Both the position numbers and the translations under genes were made by a program. A stretch of 21,071 nt of DNA from an uncultured Clostridia bacterium (GTDB taxonomy: Bacteria; Bacillota; Clostridia; Oscillospirales; CAG-272). The first letter of the stretch is position 1, and every line of letters begins with the position of its first letter. Shown here in pieces: positions 6,608 through 13,064 of the stretch. The stretch lies in assembly GCA_947624945.1 (NCBI GenBank), contig CANQMJ010000028.1, positions 1-21,071 on the forward strand, read 5' to 3'. The notes under the pieces were generated by a model. It searched no databases. It saw only the letters and a list, made by a program, of their open reading frames with translations, and had not been told where the DNA came from.

Positions 6608-6713
6608 CTTTTCAAAAATTTTTATGACATGCTTTTGTTTTACAAAGCAAACGAAAACAATATTTTCAGTGATAGCTTAAGATAAACACTATTTAGTCCG
6701 CTTTTGGAGAAGG
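6608..6713. repeat. Direct repeat A, copy 2
   Basis: Second copy of the segment at 6369-6472. Both copies begin with a pyrimidine-rich stretch resembling the tail of the hairpin element at 18183-18240 (CCCC, then TTTTCAA, then CTTTTAT or ATTTTTAT), and both end in GTCCGCTTTT followed by G/A-rich sequence. Confidence 0.8.
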
Positions 6714-6715
6714 TA

Positions 6716-6744
6716 GGGGACACCTTTTACAAAAAGGGGTCCCC
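6716..6744. repeat. Imperfect hairpin in repeat B, copy 2
   Basis: GGGGAC (6716-6721) pairs with GTCCCC (6739-6744), and CCTTTT (6723-6728) pairs with AAAAGG (6732-6737), with one A/G mismatch between the two stems. Copy 1 of repeat B has AAAAAGGGACCCC but no matching left G arm, so only this copy folds well. Confidence 0.5.
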
Positions 6745-6826
6745 GAAACAAAAAAGTTCTTCCCTGTTATCCTCTCTCCTAAAAAAGTTATCAAAACAAT
6801 TAACGCGAGAAATGTGCAAAAAGACG

Positions 6827-6855
6827 GTGAAAAACGGTCTGTTTTGTGGTATACT
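6827..6855 (+). promoter_or_regulatory. Extended -10 promoter of the glycosyltransferase gene
   Basis: GTGAAA (6827-6832), a 17-base spacer, then TATACT (6850-6855) preceded by TGG, which makes an extended -10. The gene starts about 40 bases further on. The -35 box is weak (4 of 6). Confidence 0.6.
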
Positions 6856-6896
6856 GTAATAAATATCATATAAAAGCGGGAAGGAGGCATTGACGG

Positions 6897-8051
6897 ATGA
6901 AGATACTCATCACGACCGACCACTACACGGTAAAGACGAACGGTGTCGTGACGTCGCTGCAGAATCTGTGCGACGAGCTTATCGCGCTCGGTCATGACGT
7001 GCGCATACTGACGCTGTCGGAGAGCATGCGCAGCCACGTCGACGGATACGTCTACTATATCCGCTCGATGCCGCTCGCCGTCTATCCCGGCGTACGCATG
7101 ACGCTGTGCCGCCGCCACCGCTATATAGACGAACTCGTAAAGTGGTCGCCGGACGTGATACACAGTCAATGTGAGTTCTTCTCGTTCAAATATGCGATGA
7201 TAATATCGAAGCGCTCGGGCGCGCCCGTCGTCCACACATATCACACGCTCTACGAGCAGTACACGCACTACATCATCCCCGGCAAGCGCCTCGGTCACTT
7301 CGTCGCGCGCACGTTCTCGCGTATGCGTCTGCGCGGCGTGCGCTGCGTTATCGCGCCGACACGCAAGGTCGAGGACGCGCTCCGCGCGTACGGGATAAGC
7401 AACAAGATTGTCGTTGTGCCGAGCGGGATATGCATGGACCAGCACAGGAAGCGCATAACGCCCGAGGAGCGCGAGTCAATGCGCGAGCGTCTCGGCATCA
7501 GCCGCGACATGACGGTGCTGCTCAATCTCGGCAGACTCGGCGCGGAGAAGAATCTCGACGAGATGATGCATCTTTTCGCAAAGGCGCTGTCGACGCACGA
7601 CGATTTGATGTTCCTCATCGTCGGCGACGGTCCCGACCGCGGCAAGCTCGAACGGCTGTCCGAAAAGCTCGGCATCAGCGACCGCGTCGTGTTCACCGGC
7701 ATGGTGTCGCCGACCGAGGTGCAGAAATACTACCAGCTCGGCGACGTGTTCGTATCTGCGTCGACGAGCGAGACACAGGGGCTCACCTATATCGAAGCAG
7801 CCGCGAACGGGCTGCCGCTTCTGTGCCGCGAGGATCCGTGTCTGCGCGACGTTATAGTACAGGGACAAAACGGCTACGAGTACGGCACGGCGGAGGAATT
7901 CCTGCGCGACCTCGACGCCATCGAGTCGGACGCCGACTGGCGCATGCGCGCATCTGTTTCGAGCGAGTCGATAGCGGAAAATTTCGACAAGTCCAATTTC
8001 GGCATCGCCGTCGAGCGCGTATATGAGGAAGCCGTCGAGGCGCACGCGTGA
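6897..8051 (+). CDS. GT4-family glycosyltransferase, glycolipid-synthase-like
   Basis: A 384-residue GT-B fold enzyme expected to move a sugar from a nucleotide-sugar donor to a membrane acceptor on the cytoplasmic face. The N-terminal half has KTNGVVTSLQNLCDELIALGHDV (acceptor side), VIHSQCEFFSF and VVHTYHTLYE. The C-terminal half has LNLGRLGAEKNLDEM, FLIVGDGPDRGKLE and the retaining EX7E motif SETQGLTYIEA with Glu292 and Glu300. The TNGV and SETQGLTYIEA blocks are frequent in Gram-positive 1,2-diacylglycerol glucosyltransferases, so membrane glycolipid synthesis is the best guess; a capsule or teichoic acid role is possible. The start is well supported by AAGGAGG 9 bases upstream. It stands alone and converges on the cpsD-like gene. 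Confidence 0.85.
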   Translation: MKILITTDHYTVKTNGVVTSLQNLCDELIALGHDVRILTLSESMRSHVDGYVYYIRSMPLAVYPGVRMTLCRRHRYIDELVKWSPDVIHSQCEFFSFKYAMIISKRSGAPVVHTYHTLYEQYTHYIIPGKRLGHFVARTFSRMRLRGVRCVIAPTRKVEDALRAYGISNKIVVVPSGICMDQHRKRITPEERESMRERLGISRDMTVLLNLGRLGAEKNLDEMMHLFAKALSTHDDLMFLIVGDGPDRGKLERLSEKLGISDRVVFTGMVSPTEVQKYYQLGDVFVSASTSETQGLTYIEAAANGLPLLCREDPCLRDVIVQGQNGYEYGTAEEFLRDLDAIESDADWRMRASVSSESIAENFDKSNFGIAVERVYEEAVEAHA

Positions 8052-8074
8052 GGGCAAAAAAGCGAATATAAAAG

Positions 8075-8101
8075 CGGCAGCCTGCTTTTTACAGGCTGCC
8101 G
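8075..8101. terminator. Bidirectional terminator between convergent genes
   Basis: CGGCAGCCTG (8075-8084) pairs with CAGGCTGCCG (8092-8101) around a 7-base loop. It lies between the glycosyltransferase stop (8051) and the minus-strand kinase stop (8114). T-rich tails exist on both sides (on the minus strand CTTTTATATTCGCTTTTTT), neither perfect. Confidence 0.7.
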
Positions 8102-8113
8102 TATGTTCTATTT

Positions 8114-8872
8114 TCAGCGTTGTTTTACGGATCTGCCTCTTTCCGCGTCCGAGGACGGCGCGGAGTCGCTGACATAGTCACCGTAGTATTTGCCGTAATA
8201 TTTTCCGTAGTAATTGCCGTATCCGCCGTAACCGGCTTTCTTAGTGTCGACCTTGTTGAGCACCGCGCCGAGCACGGGGCATCCGGTTTTGTCGAGCTGA
8301 AGCTTCGTGTCGAGCTCGAAGCGGCGGTTTATCTTGCCGGCTTCTATGACGAGAATCGCACCGTCGCACAGCTTCGCGACGATGGCGGCGTCGATGACGG
8401 TGCCGAGAGGCGCCGTATCGATGATGATATAGTCATAAGCGGCGCGGAGCGCCGTTACCATCGCCTCAAAGTGGTGGCTGCTCAACAGCTCCACGGGATT
8501 CGGCGGGAAAGGACCGGCGAGTATCATATGGAAGTTCGGTACGTTCGTCGTGCATACGACGTCGCGGAGCGACGCCTGTCCCGTGAGGAAATGAGTCAGA
8601 CCGAGCGTTGCGCTGTCGTGAGAATATGATATCTTGCTTAAGAGCACCGACTTGCGCAGGTCGGTGTCGACAAGTATGACGCGGCGGTTCAGCTCGGCGA
8701 GCGACATCGCGAGGCGAAGGCTCGTTTCGCTCTTCCCCTCTCCCGAAATGCAGCTCGTCAGCATTATGACTTTTTTATCGGAGCCGCAGAACTGTATATT
8801 GGTGCGCAGAGACTTCATCGCTTCCTGAACGCGGTGGTTCATGGACGTTTCCTTTATATTGACATTTTTCAT
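8114..8872 (-). CDS. CpsD/CapB-type bacterial tyrosine kinase
   Basis: A 252-residue BY-kinase that autophosphorylates on C-terminal tyrosines and controls polysaccharide polymerisation with its CpsC partner. Visible are Walker A SGEGKSET (43-50), Walker A' VILVDTDLR (65-73), Walker B YIIIDTAPLG (148-157) and the early EAMKSLRTNIQF segment that contacts the neighbouring subunit. Residues 215-233 form a tyrosine cluster with nine Tyr in a GYGGYGNYYGKYYGKYYGDY-like repeat, the substrate of the kinase. A short basic Ser-rich tail follows the cluster. It overlaps the cpsC-like stop by one base (TGATG), with AAAGGGGA upstream, so translation is probably coupled. No polysaccharide genes lie downstream; the operon ends here. 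Confidence 0.92.
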   Translation of the reverse strand: MKNVNIKETSMNHRVQEAMKSLRTNIQFCGSDKKVIMLTSCISGEGKSETSLRLAMSLAELNRRVILVDTDLRKSVLLSKISYSHDSATLGLTHFLTGQASLRDVVCTTNVPNFHMILAGPFPPNPVELLSSHHFEAMVTALRAAYDYIIIDTAPLGTVIDAAIVAKLCDGAILVIEAGKINRRFELDTKLQLDKTGCPVLGAVLNKVDTKKAGYGGYGNYYGKYYGKYYGDYVSDSAPSSDAERGRSVKQR

Positions 8873-9651
8873 CAGGCTATCGTCCCCTTTCCGCGCCTGT
8901 TGCCCTTTTTTGTTTTACGAGACTTGAACGCGACTTCCGTGCTGTCTTCTATCGGGATAACGCCGAGCGCCGTTATGCCGAGATATTTTTCGACGTCATC
9001 GCTCGATTTTATAGTATTGTCCATAAGATGAGCGATTATGACGACCGCCGACACGGCGACGGCACCGAGCACACCGCCGATGGCGGCGTCGCGCAGCTTA
9101 TGCGGAGAGCTCGGCTCATCGGGGACGTTAGCCTGTTCGACGACGTTGACAGCCTCGGCGTTGACGACTTCTTTTATGTGTTCGCGGGCAATGTCGCGGA
9201 CCTTTTCGACGATATCGTGTGCAATGTTGGGGTCTGCATCGCTCGCCTCGATCGTTATCATTCGCGTATCCGATATGCGCGACACATTGAGCTTGTCCTT
9301 TAACGCCTCGTGCTTCATCATATTTCCGTCCTCGTCTGTCAGACCGAGTTCACGTATCGCCTTTTCGGTCACGTCGCGGACGGTGATGAGCTGCACGTAG
9401 TCGTTTGTGAGCTGTGAGGATACATTCAGTGAGTTGACGTCGACGCGGCTGTTGTCCTCCTTCGCGAGAACGAGTATCGTCGTCGACGACGTATACTGCG
9501 GCGTAACAAGAAACGCTTCAAAGAAGTAAACGACCAATGCAAGGAGGAGAGCTCCGCATACGATGAAGATTATGTTGTCGAGCAGAGTCCGCAAAATATC
9601 GATCAGATCTATCTCGGACGAATCACTGTCGTTATGCTGATTTATGTCCAT
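8872..9651 (-). CDS. CpsC/CapA-type Wzz-domain polysaccharide co-polymerase
   Basis: A 259-residue membrane protein that in capsule and exopolysaccharide systems sets chain length and activates the separate tyrosine kinase. It has the Wzz N-terminal segment IDLIDILRTLLDN, a first membrane helix at about 25-48, an extracytoplasmic domain with SSTTILVLAKED, a Pro-rich ANVPDEPSSPHK motif (174-185) and a second helix at about 188-209. The cytoplasmic tail (DDVEKYLGITALGVIP) is the usual kinase-activating end. The gene starts one base after the cpsB-like stop and has AAAAGGAAAAG upstream. The split CpsC plus CpsD form is the Gram-positive arrangement, in contrast to the fused Wzc of proteobacteria. 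Confidence 0.92.
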   Translation of the reverse strand: MDINQHNDSDSSEIDLIDILRTLLDNIIFIVCGALLLALVVYFFEAFLVTPQYTSSTTILVLAKEDNSRVDVNSLNVSSQLTNDYVQLITVRDVTEKAIRELGLTDEDGNMMKHEALKDKLNVSRISDTRMITIEASDADPNIAHDIVEKVRDIAREHIKEVVNAEAVNVVEQANVPDEPSSPHKLRDAAIGGVLGAVAVSAVVIIAHLMDNTIKSSDDVEKYLGITALGVIPIEDSTEVAFKSRKTKKGNRRGKGTIA

Positions 9652-9652
9652 T

Positions 9653-10408
9653 TCACACTTTTCCTTTTATGATCTTTTGGGGATTGTCGTGCATGAGCTC
9701 CTTTACGAGCCCCACGCCGTACCTTTTTGCGAGATACGATGCGCACTCGCCGAGACGCGGCGGACGCGACGTCATGTCATGGCAGTCGCTGCCGATGAAG
9801 GAGACGGCGCCCGCATCGAGCAAACGCTCGCATATTTTTTTCTGTTTGCCGCCGAGGCTGCCGATTATCGCATCCGCGTTGAGCTGTATGCGTACGCCGA
9901 GACCGATGACGTATTCGATAAAGTCGAAATCGGAGCGCACATTTTCATAGCGCTCCATGTGCGCGATTATGGGCGAGTATCCGTTCGATACGAGCGTGTA
10001 GAGGCGCTCCTTTATGAGCGATTTTTCGTCGAGTCCGGAAAATTCGACGAGGACGAAGTTTGTGCCCGCCATAAGAAGCTGTCCGCGGCGGCGTATATGC
10101 TCGATCATTTCTCCGTGCTCGTGCAGCTCGCACCCGAGATAGAGCGTCATGTCCGTGTACTTGTCCGCGACCGCGTCGCGCAGAAGCGCGTATGCGTCGC
10201 GTACCGCCTGTTCGCGGTTCTCAAACATGCGCATGCGGAAGTGAGGCGTCAGTATTATCGTGCGCACTCCGTCGCGGTATTCGGCGTCGATGAGCGCCAT
10301 AGAATCGTCCAGCGTCTCCGCGCCGTCGTCGACGCCGGGAACGATATGACAGTGGATATCGAATAGGTCAAAGGGCAGGGCGATATTCTTCGATTTTGAG
10401 CCAAACAT
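9653..10408 (-). CDS. CpsB/CapC-type PHP-fold tyrosine phosphatase
   Basis: A 251-residue metal-dependent phosphatase that removes phosphate from the tyrosine cluster of the CpsD partner. PHP motifs are clear: FDIHCHIVPGVDDGAET (His19 and His21), TPHFRMRMFE, LGCELHEH, PIIAHMERY and FIGSDCHD. The frame is open further upstream (to 10534), but a good promoter lies at 10456-10484, which puts the transcript start near 10449. This leaves ATG 10408 or ATG 10435. I prefer 10408 because it gives the usual family length, though neither has a well-placed Shine-Dalgarno (GAGGG is about 15 bases from 10408). It heads the cpsB-C-D operon. Confidence 0.88.
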   Translation of the reverse strand: MFGSKSKNIALPFDLFDIHCHIVPGVDDGAETLDDSMALIDAEYRDGVRTIILTPHFRMRMFENREQAVRDAYALLRDAVADKYTDMTLYLGCELHEHGEMIEHIRRRGQLLMAGTNFVLVEFSGLDEKSLIKERLYTLVSNGYSPIIAHMERYENVRSDFDFIEYVIGLGVRIQLNADAIIGSLGGKQKKICERLLDAGAVSFIGSDCHDMTSRPPRLGECASYLAKRYGVGLVKELMHDNPQKIIKGKV

Positions 10409-10455
10409 TATATTATTATATCGACCCTCATACATTATTATCAAAGCCGGAAAAC

Positions 10456-10484
10456 AGTATAACATATTTATGATAAAAAAGCAA
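10456..10484 (-). promoter_or_regulatory. Extended -10 promoter of the cpsBCD operon
   Basis: On the minus strand, TTGCTT (plus 10479-10484) is separated by 17 bases from TATACT (plus 10456-10461), with TGT before the -10. It is the only strong minus-strand promoter seen upstream of the three-gene operon and decides between the possible cpsB starts. Confidence 0.65.
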
Positions 10485-10621
10485 TCCCCAAAACGGAAAA
10501 AAAGCATTTTATGCGTCGAAACAAGATACATCATTTTATTTATTTTTTGCGAATTATTTTCTTTTGATCATATTATTTCACGAAATAATGCCCGACACGG
10601 CAAAATCGGGAAAACTTTCCC
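10485..10621. promoter_or_regulatory. AT-rich divergent intergenic region with an operator-like palindrome
   Basis: This stretch separates the minus-strand cpsB promoter from the plus-strand promoter at 10622-10650. It holds a perfect palindrome, ATTATTTC-AC-GAAATAAT (10572-10589), and a looser CCCGA/TCGGG dyad just after it. The only open frame (10470-10652) has no ribosome binding site and overlaps both promoters. A regulator binding the palindrome could act on both units; this is inference. Confidence 0.45.
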
Positions 10622-10650
10622 TTTACTTTTTCTGCAATATGTGATAAAAT
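10622..10650 (+). promoter_or_regulatory. Sigma-A promoter of the zinc-ribbon gene
   Basis: TTTACT (10622-10627), a 17-base spacer, then TAAAAT (10645-10650) with an extended TGA before it. The gene starts 47 bases downstream. Confidence 0.6.
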
Positions 10651-10696
10651 AAAGAGGGATATTATACCCAAATATAAAATAAGGAGCATTTCAAGT

Positions 10697-11293
10697 ATGA
10701 AGATTTGTCCGAATTGTCACAATCCAGTTGAAGATAACACTGTTTTCTGCGTGCATTGCGGTGCATCTTTGGAAAACGCCGCAGCACAGAATCAAAATCC
10801 GCAGCAGCCGCCTGTAAATCCGCAGCAGCCGCCTCAGGGGCCGCAGCAGCCGCCTCAGGGACCCCAGCAGCCGCCTCGCGGTCCTCAGCAACCGCCCCAG
10901 GGACAGCAGCAGTATTACAGACCGCCGTATGCGCAGCCGATGGTCGATCCCTACGACCACACCGCCGAATTCGACGCGAAGGATATCTCCGACAACAAGG
11001 TATACGCGATGGCGGTATACCTGCTCGGCGCTGTCGGCATCATAATAGCGCTGCTCGCGGCAGGTAAGTCGCCGTATGCGTCTTTCCAGGTCCGTCAGGG
11101 GCTGAAGTTCACCATAATCGAGGCGCTCGCGACGATGGCATCGGTCTTTCTTGTATGGACCATCATCGTTCCGATCGCGTATGTGATCCTCTCGGTGGCG
11201 CTGTTCGTATGCAAGATCATCGCGTTCTTCCAGATATGCGGCGGCAAGGCGGTGGAGCCCTATATAATCAGATCGCTCCCCTTCTTAAAGTGA
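10697..11293 (+). CDS. Zinc-ribbon membrane protein with PQQPP repeats
   Basis: A 198-residue protein. The N-terminus is a zinc ribbon, CPNC (4-7) and CVHC (18-21). Residues 35-69 are five heptad repeats of the type PQQPPQG, then a Tyr/Pro-rich linker and an acidic stretch. From about residue 100 there are hydrophobic segments (AVYLLGAVGIIIALLAAG, then two closely spaced helices in about 148-178). The segment YASFQVRQGLKFTIIEAL and the following helices resemble DUF4870-like membrane domains. The function is unknown; similar ribbon-plus-membrane proteins are common in Clostridia. It is well initiated (AAGGAG, 10 bases before ATG), monocistronic, and ends at a strong terminator. Confidence 0.8.
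   Translation: MKICPNCHNPVEDNTVFCVHCGASLENAAAQNQNPQQPPVNPQQPPQGPQQPPQGPQQPPRGPQQPPQGQQQYYRPPYAQPMVDPYDHTAEFDAKDISDNKVYAMAVYLLGAVGIIIALLAAGKSPYASFQVRQGLKFTIIEALATMASVFLVWTIIVPIAYVILSVALFVCKIIAFFQICGGKAVEPYIIRSLPFLK
10799..10903 (+). repeat. Five 21-bp tandem repeats within the gene
   Basis: Units at 10799, 10820, 10841, 10862 and 10883 encode PQQPPVN, PQQPPQG, PQQPPQG, PQQPPRG and PQQPPQG. Units 2 and 3 differ by one base, so the tract is recent or still exchanging. Copy number could vary between strains. Confidence 0.9.
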
Positions 11294-11308
11294 TCATAAA
11301 AGACAAAG

Positions 11309-11338
11309 AAAAGGTGAGAGGCATGCCTCTCACCTTTT
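11309..11338. terminator. Perfect 30-bp palindromic bidirectional terminator
   Basis: The two 15-base halves (11309-11323 and 11324-11338) are exact complements with no fixed loop, giving A-rich and T-rich ends on both strands. It serves the zinc-ribbon gene (plus) and the ruvX gene (minus). The ruvX stop codon (11330-11332) lies inside the right arm, so the minus-strand hairpin begins within the coding sequence. Confidence 0.85.
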
Positions 11339-11752
11339 TGCGTCTATATAGCTTTGAAGTATTACCTCCGCCGACAACGTGTCTATCTTTTCGCGCCTGC
11401 GCGGCGACGGCACGCCGACCTCGTCCATTATGCCGTATGCCTCGACTGTCGTCAGCCTCTCGTCCCACATCTCGACGGGCAGCGACGTAAGCTCCTCTAC
11501 CATCTCTGCGAACGCGCGCGCCTTCTCGGCTCTCGCGCCCTCGGTGCCGTCCATGTTGAGCGGAAGTCCGACGACTATGCGGACCGCGCGCCGCTTCTTT
11601 GCCTCCTCGGCGACGAGACGCGCCGCCGTTCTCATGCCCTTCGCCCTGACGCAGCATGCGCCGAACGCGTACTTCGCTCCCGCGTCGGTGACGGCGATGC
11701 CGGTCCGCGCGTCTCCGTAGTCGACGCCCATCACGACGCCCTTATCAGTCAC
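11330..11752 (-). CDS. ruvX: RuvX/YqgF-family RNase H-fold nuclease
   Basis: A 140-residue protein of the YqgF family, a putative Holliday junction resolvase that in bacteria has also been linked to processing of 16S rRNA precursors. Family motifs are all present: GVDYGDARTGIAVTD with Asp11, VVGLPLNMDGTEG, WDERLTTVEA (Asp97, Glu98) and DTLSAEVILQSYID (Asp124). Length is typical. The start is GTG 11752, whose GTGA overlaps the TGA stop of the PfkB-like gene by 4 bases, so translation is probably coupled. An alternative start at Met8 would keep the first motif only just complete and is less likely. Confidence 0.92.
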   Translation of the reverse strand: MTDKGVVMGVDYGDARTGIAVTDAGAKYAFGACCVRAKGMRTAARLVAEEAKKRRAVRIVVGLPLNMDGTEGARAEKARAFAEMVEELTSLPVEMWDERLTTVEAYGIMDEVGVPSPRRREKIDTLSAEVILQSYIDAKR

Positions 11753-12678
11753 AGCTTTATGCCCTTTCTGTCGATGAATTCGCCGAGTTCTTCTTCGGTC
11801 GGTATCGCGTCGAGACGTCCCGGCTTTGACACTGTGAGCGCCGATGCCGCGTTCGCGTATGACGCGGCGCGCTGAATGTCGCCCGAACGCATGTATTCGG
11901 TCAAAAGCGACGTGTCGAACACGCTGCCGACGCCGGACGCGTCCTCGACGGGGACGCTGTGCGCTATGACGATGTTATAGTATTTGCCGTCGTAGAGGAA
12001 AACGCCGCGCGAGCCCATTTTCACGACGTAGTATTTGGAGCGGACGATGGAGGACAGCCTTATCGCGGCGCGCAGACACGACTCCGTCGCCTTCGGCGCG
12101 ATGCCGGTCATGGCTTCGAGTTCGGTCTCGTCGAGGCAGAATATTTCGACCGGGAACAGCTTTGATACAGCGAAGTCGGGCTGCGTCGGTCCGCCGTCGA
12201 CGAGCAGCGGTATATGCTTGCGCGCCGCGTATTCGGACGCGGCTATTACGACGCGTTCGGGCGCACGGAGCGATATGAGCGCTGCGTCGGGCAGCGCGGT
12301 GAACGCGTCCTCGGCGTCCGTCACCGATAAAAGCGCGTTCGCGCCGGGATATGTGACGGTAAGCTCCTTTGCGCCGTCGGTCAGAATCGAGATGAGTCCC
12401 GTCGCGGCGCGGCGGTCCATGAACATAAAGCGCGTGTCGATGCCCATTTCGCGGAATATTGTGCGCACGCGCTGACCGTTGCTGTCCGCGCCTATGCGCG
12501 AGCACAAGATCGGGTCCGCGCCGAGCGCGGCGGCAGTGACCGCCATCTCCGAACCCTCGCCGCCGGGGATATAGTCGTAGGATACGCCCGTCACGGGTGC
12601 GCCGGGATAGGGGAGTGTTTCCATGCGCTGCACGAATTCGACAAATGTTTCGCTTATGATGAGTATGCGCGGTTTCAC
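11749..12678 (-). CDS. PfkB-family sugar-kinase-like protein, catalytic Asp replaced
   Basis: A 309-residue ribokinase-fold protein, the length of E. coli ribokinase. The fold is supported by the N-terminal PGGEGSEMAVTAAALGADPILCSRIGADSNG block (from residue 38), YPGANALLS, a VDGGPTQPD segment and VVKMGSRGVFLY. The second PfkB signature, normally D-T-x-G-A-G-D, reads DASGVGSVFD here: the catalytic base Asp is Ser252, close to Asp255 of ribokinase. The first motif also lacks the usual Asn (GGKGANQA reads GGEGSEMA). It may be a pseudokinase or an enzyme with altered chemistry; the substrate is unknown. GTG 12678 is chosen because GGAGG lies 7 bases upstream; an ATG at 12747 is in frame but unsupported. 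Confidence 0.8.
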   Translation of the reverse strand: MKPRILIISETFVEFVQRMETLPYPGAPVTGVSYDYIPGGEGSEMAVTAAALGADPILCSRIGADSNGQRVRTIFREMGIDTRFMFMDRRAATGLISILTDGAKELTVTYPGANALLSVTDAEDAFTALPDAALISLRAPERVVIAASEYAARKHIPLLVDGGPTQPDFAVSKLFPVEIFCLDETELEAMTGIAPKATESCLRAAIRLSSIVRSKYYVVKMGSRGVFLYDGKYYNIVIAHSVPVEDASGVGSVFDTSLLTEYMRSGDIQRAASYANAASALTVSKPGRLDAIPTEEELGEFIDRKGIKL

Positions 12679-12832
12679 GTCCGTCCCTCCGTCCAAAACG
12701 ACTTTACTGTAAATAATTATACAATATTCTAAAATAAAAATCAACATTTTGTGCGAAGTTATTTTAGTTAATCGCGCCGTTTATTTCGCGCGCGGCGTAA
12801 CGTTGCCGGACGAAATTTTTTCATTTTCGGTA

Positions 12833-12861
12833 TTGACAACGCGCGCGCTCGGTGATATAAT
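12833..12861 (+). promoter_or_regulatory. Consensus promoter of tRNA-Gln
   Basis: TTGACA (12833-12838), a 17-base GC-rich spacer, then TATAAT (12856-12861). Both boxes match consensus exactly. The tRNA begins 22 bases after the -10. Confidence 0.9.
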
Positions 12862-12882
12862 ATACGACGTTATCGGGAATAT

Positions 12883-12953
12883 TGCGGATTTGTGTAATGG
12901 CAGCACGACAGACTCTGAATCTGTTTGTGGGGGTTCAAATCCCTCATCCGCAG
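12883..12953 (+). tRNA. tRNA-Gln (anticodon CUG)
   Basis: 71 bases fold as a cloverleaf: acceptor arms TGCGGAT (12883-12889) and ATCCGCA (12946-12952), discriminator G12953, D stem GTG/CAC, anticodon stem ACAGA/TCTGT with loop CTCTGAA, and T arm with TTCAAAT loop. The anticodon is CTG at 12915-12917, which reads CAG (Gln). CCA is not encoded. It is a single-gene unit with its own promoter and terminator. Confidence 0.95.
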
Positions 12954-12960
12954 AACATCG

Positions 12961-12991
12961 GAAGCTCCGACTTTGTCGGAGCTTCTTTTTT
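12961..12991 (+). terminator. Intrinsic terminator of tRNA-Gln
   Basis: GAAGCTCCGAC (12961-12971) pairs with GTCGGAGCTTC (12975-12985) around a TTT loop, followed by six T. This is a textbook intrinsic terminator 8 bases after the tRNA. Confidence 0.95.
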
Positions 12992-13064
12992 GCTTTTGCC
13001 GCATACATGCGCGCGCCGGCGCATATAAATGTCCGTGAATCTTACTTTCCGCGGGGGTGCGGTC

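Noticed and set aside
10470..10652. 60-codon plus-strand frame in the divergent intergenic region
   Set aside because: No ribosome binding site, overlaps two promoters and ends inside the -10 region of the next gene.
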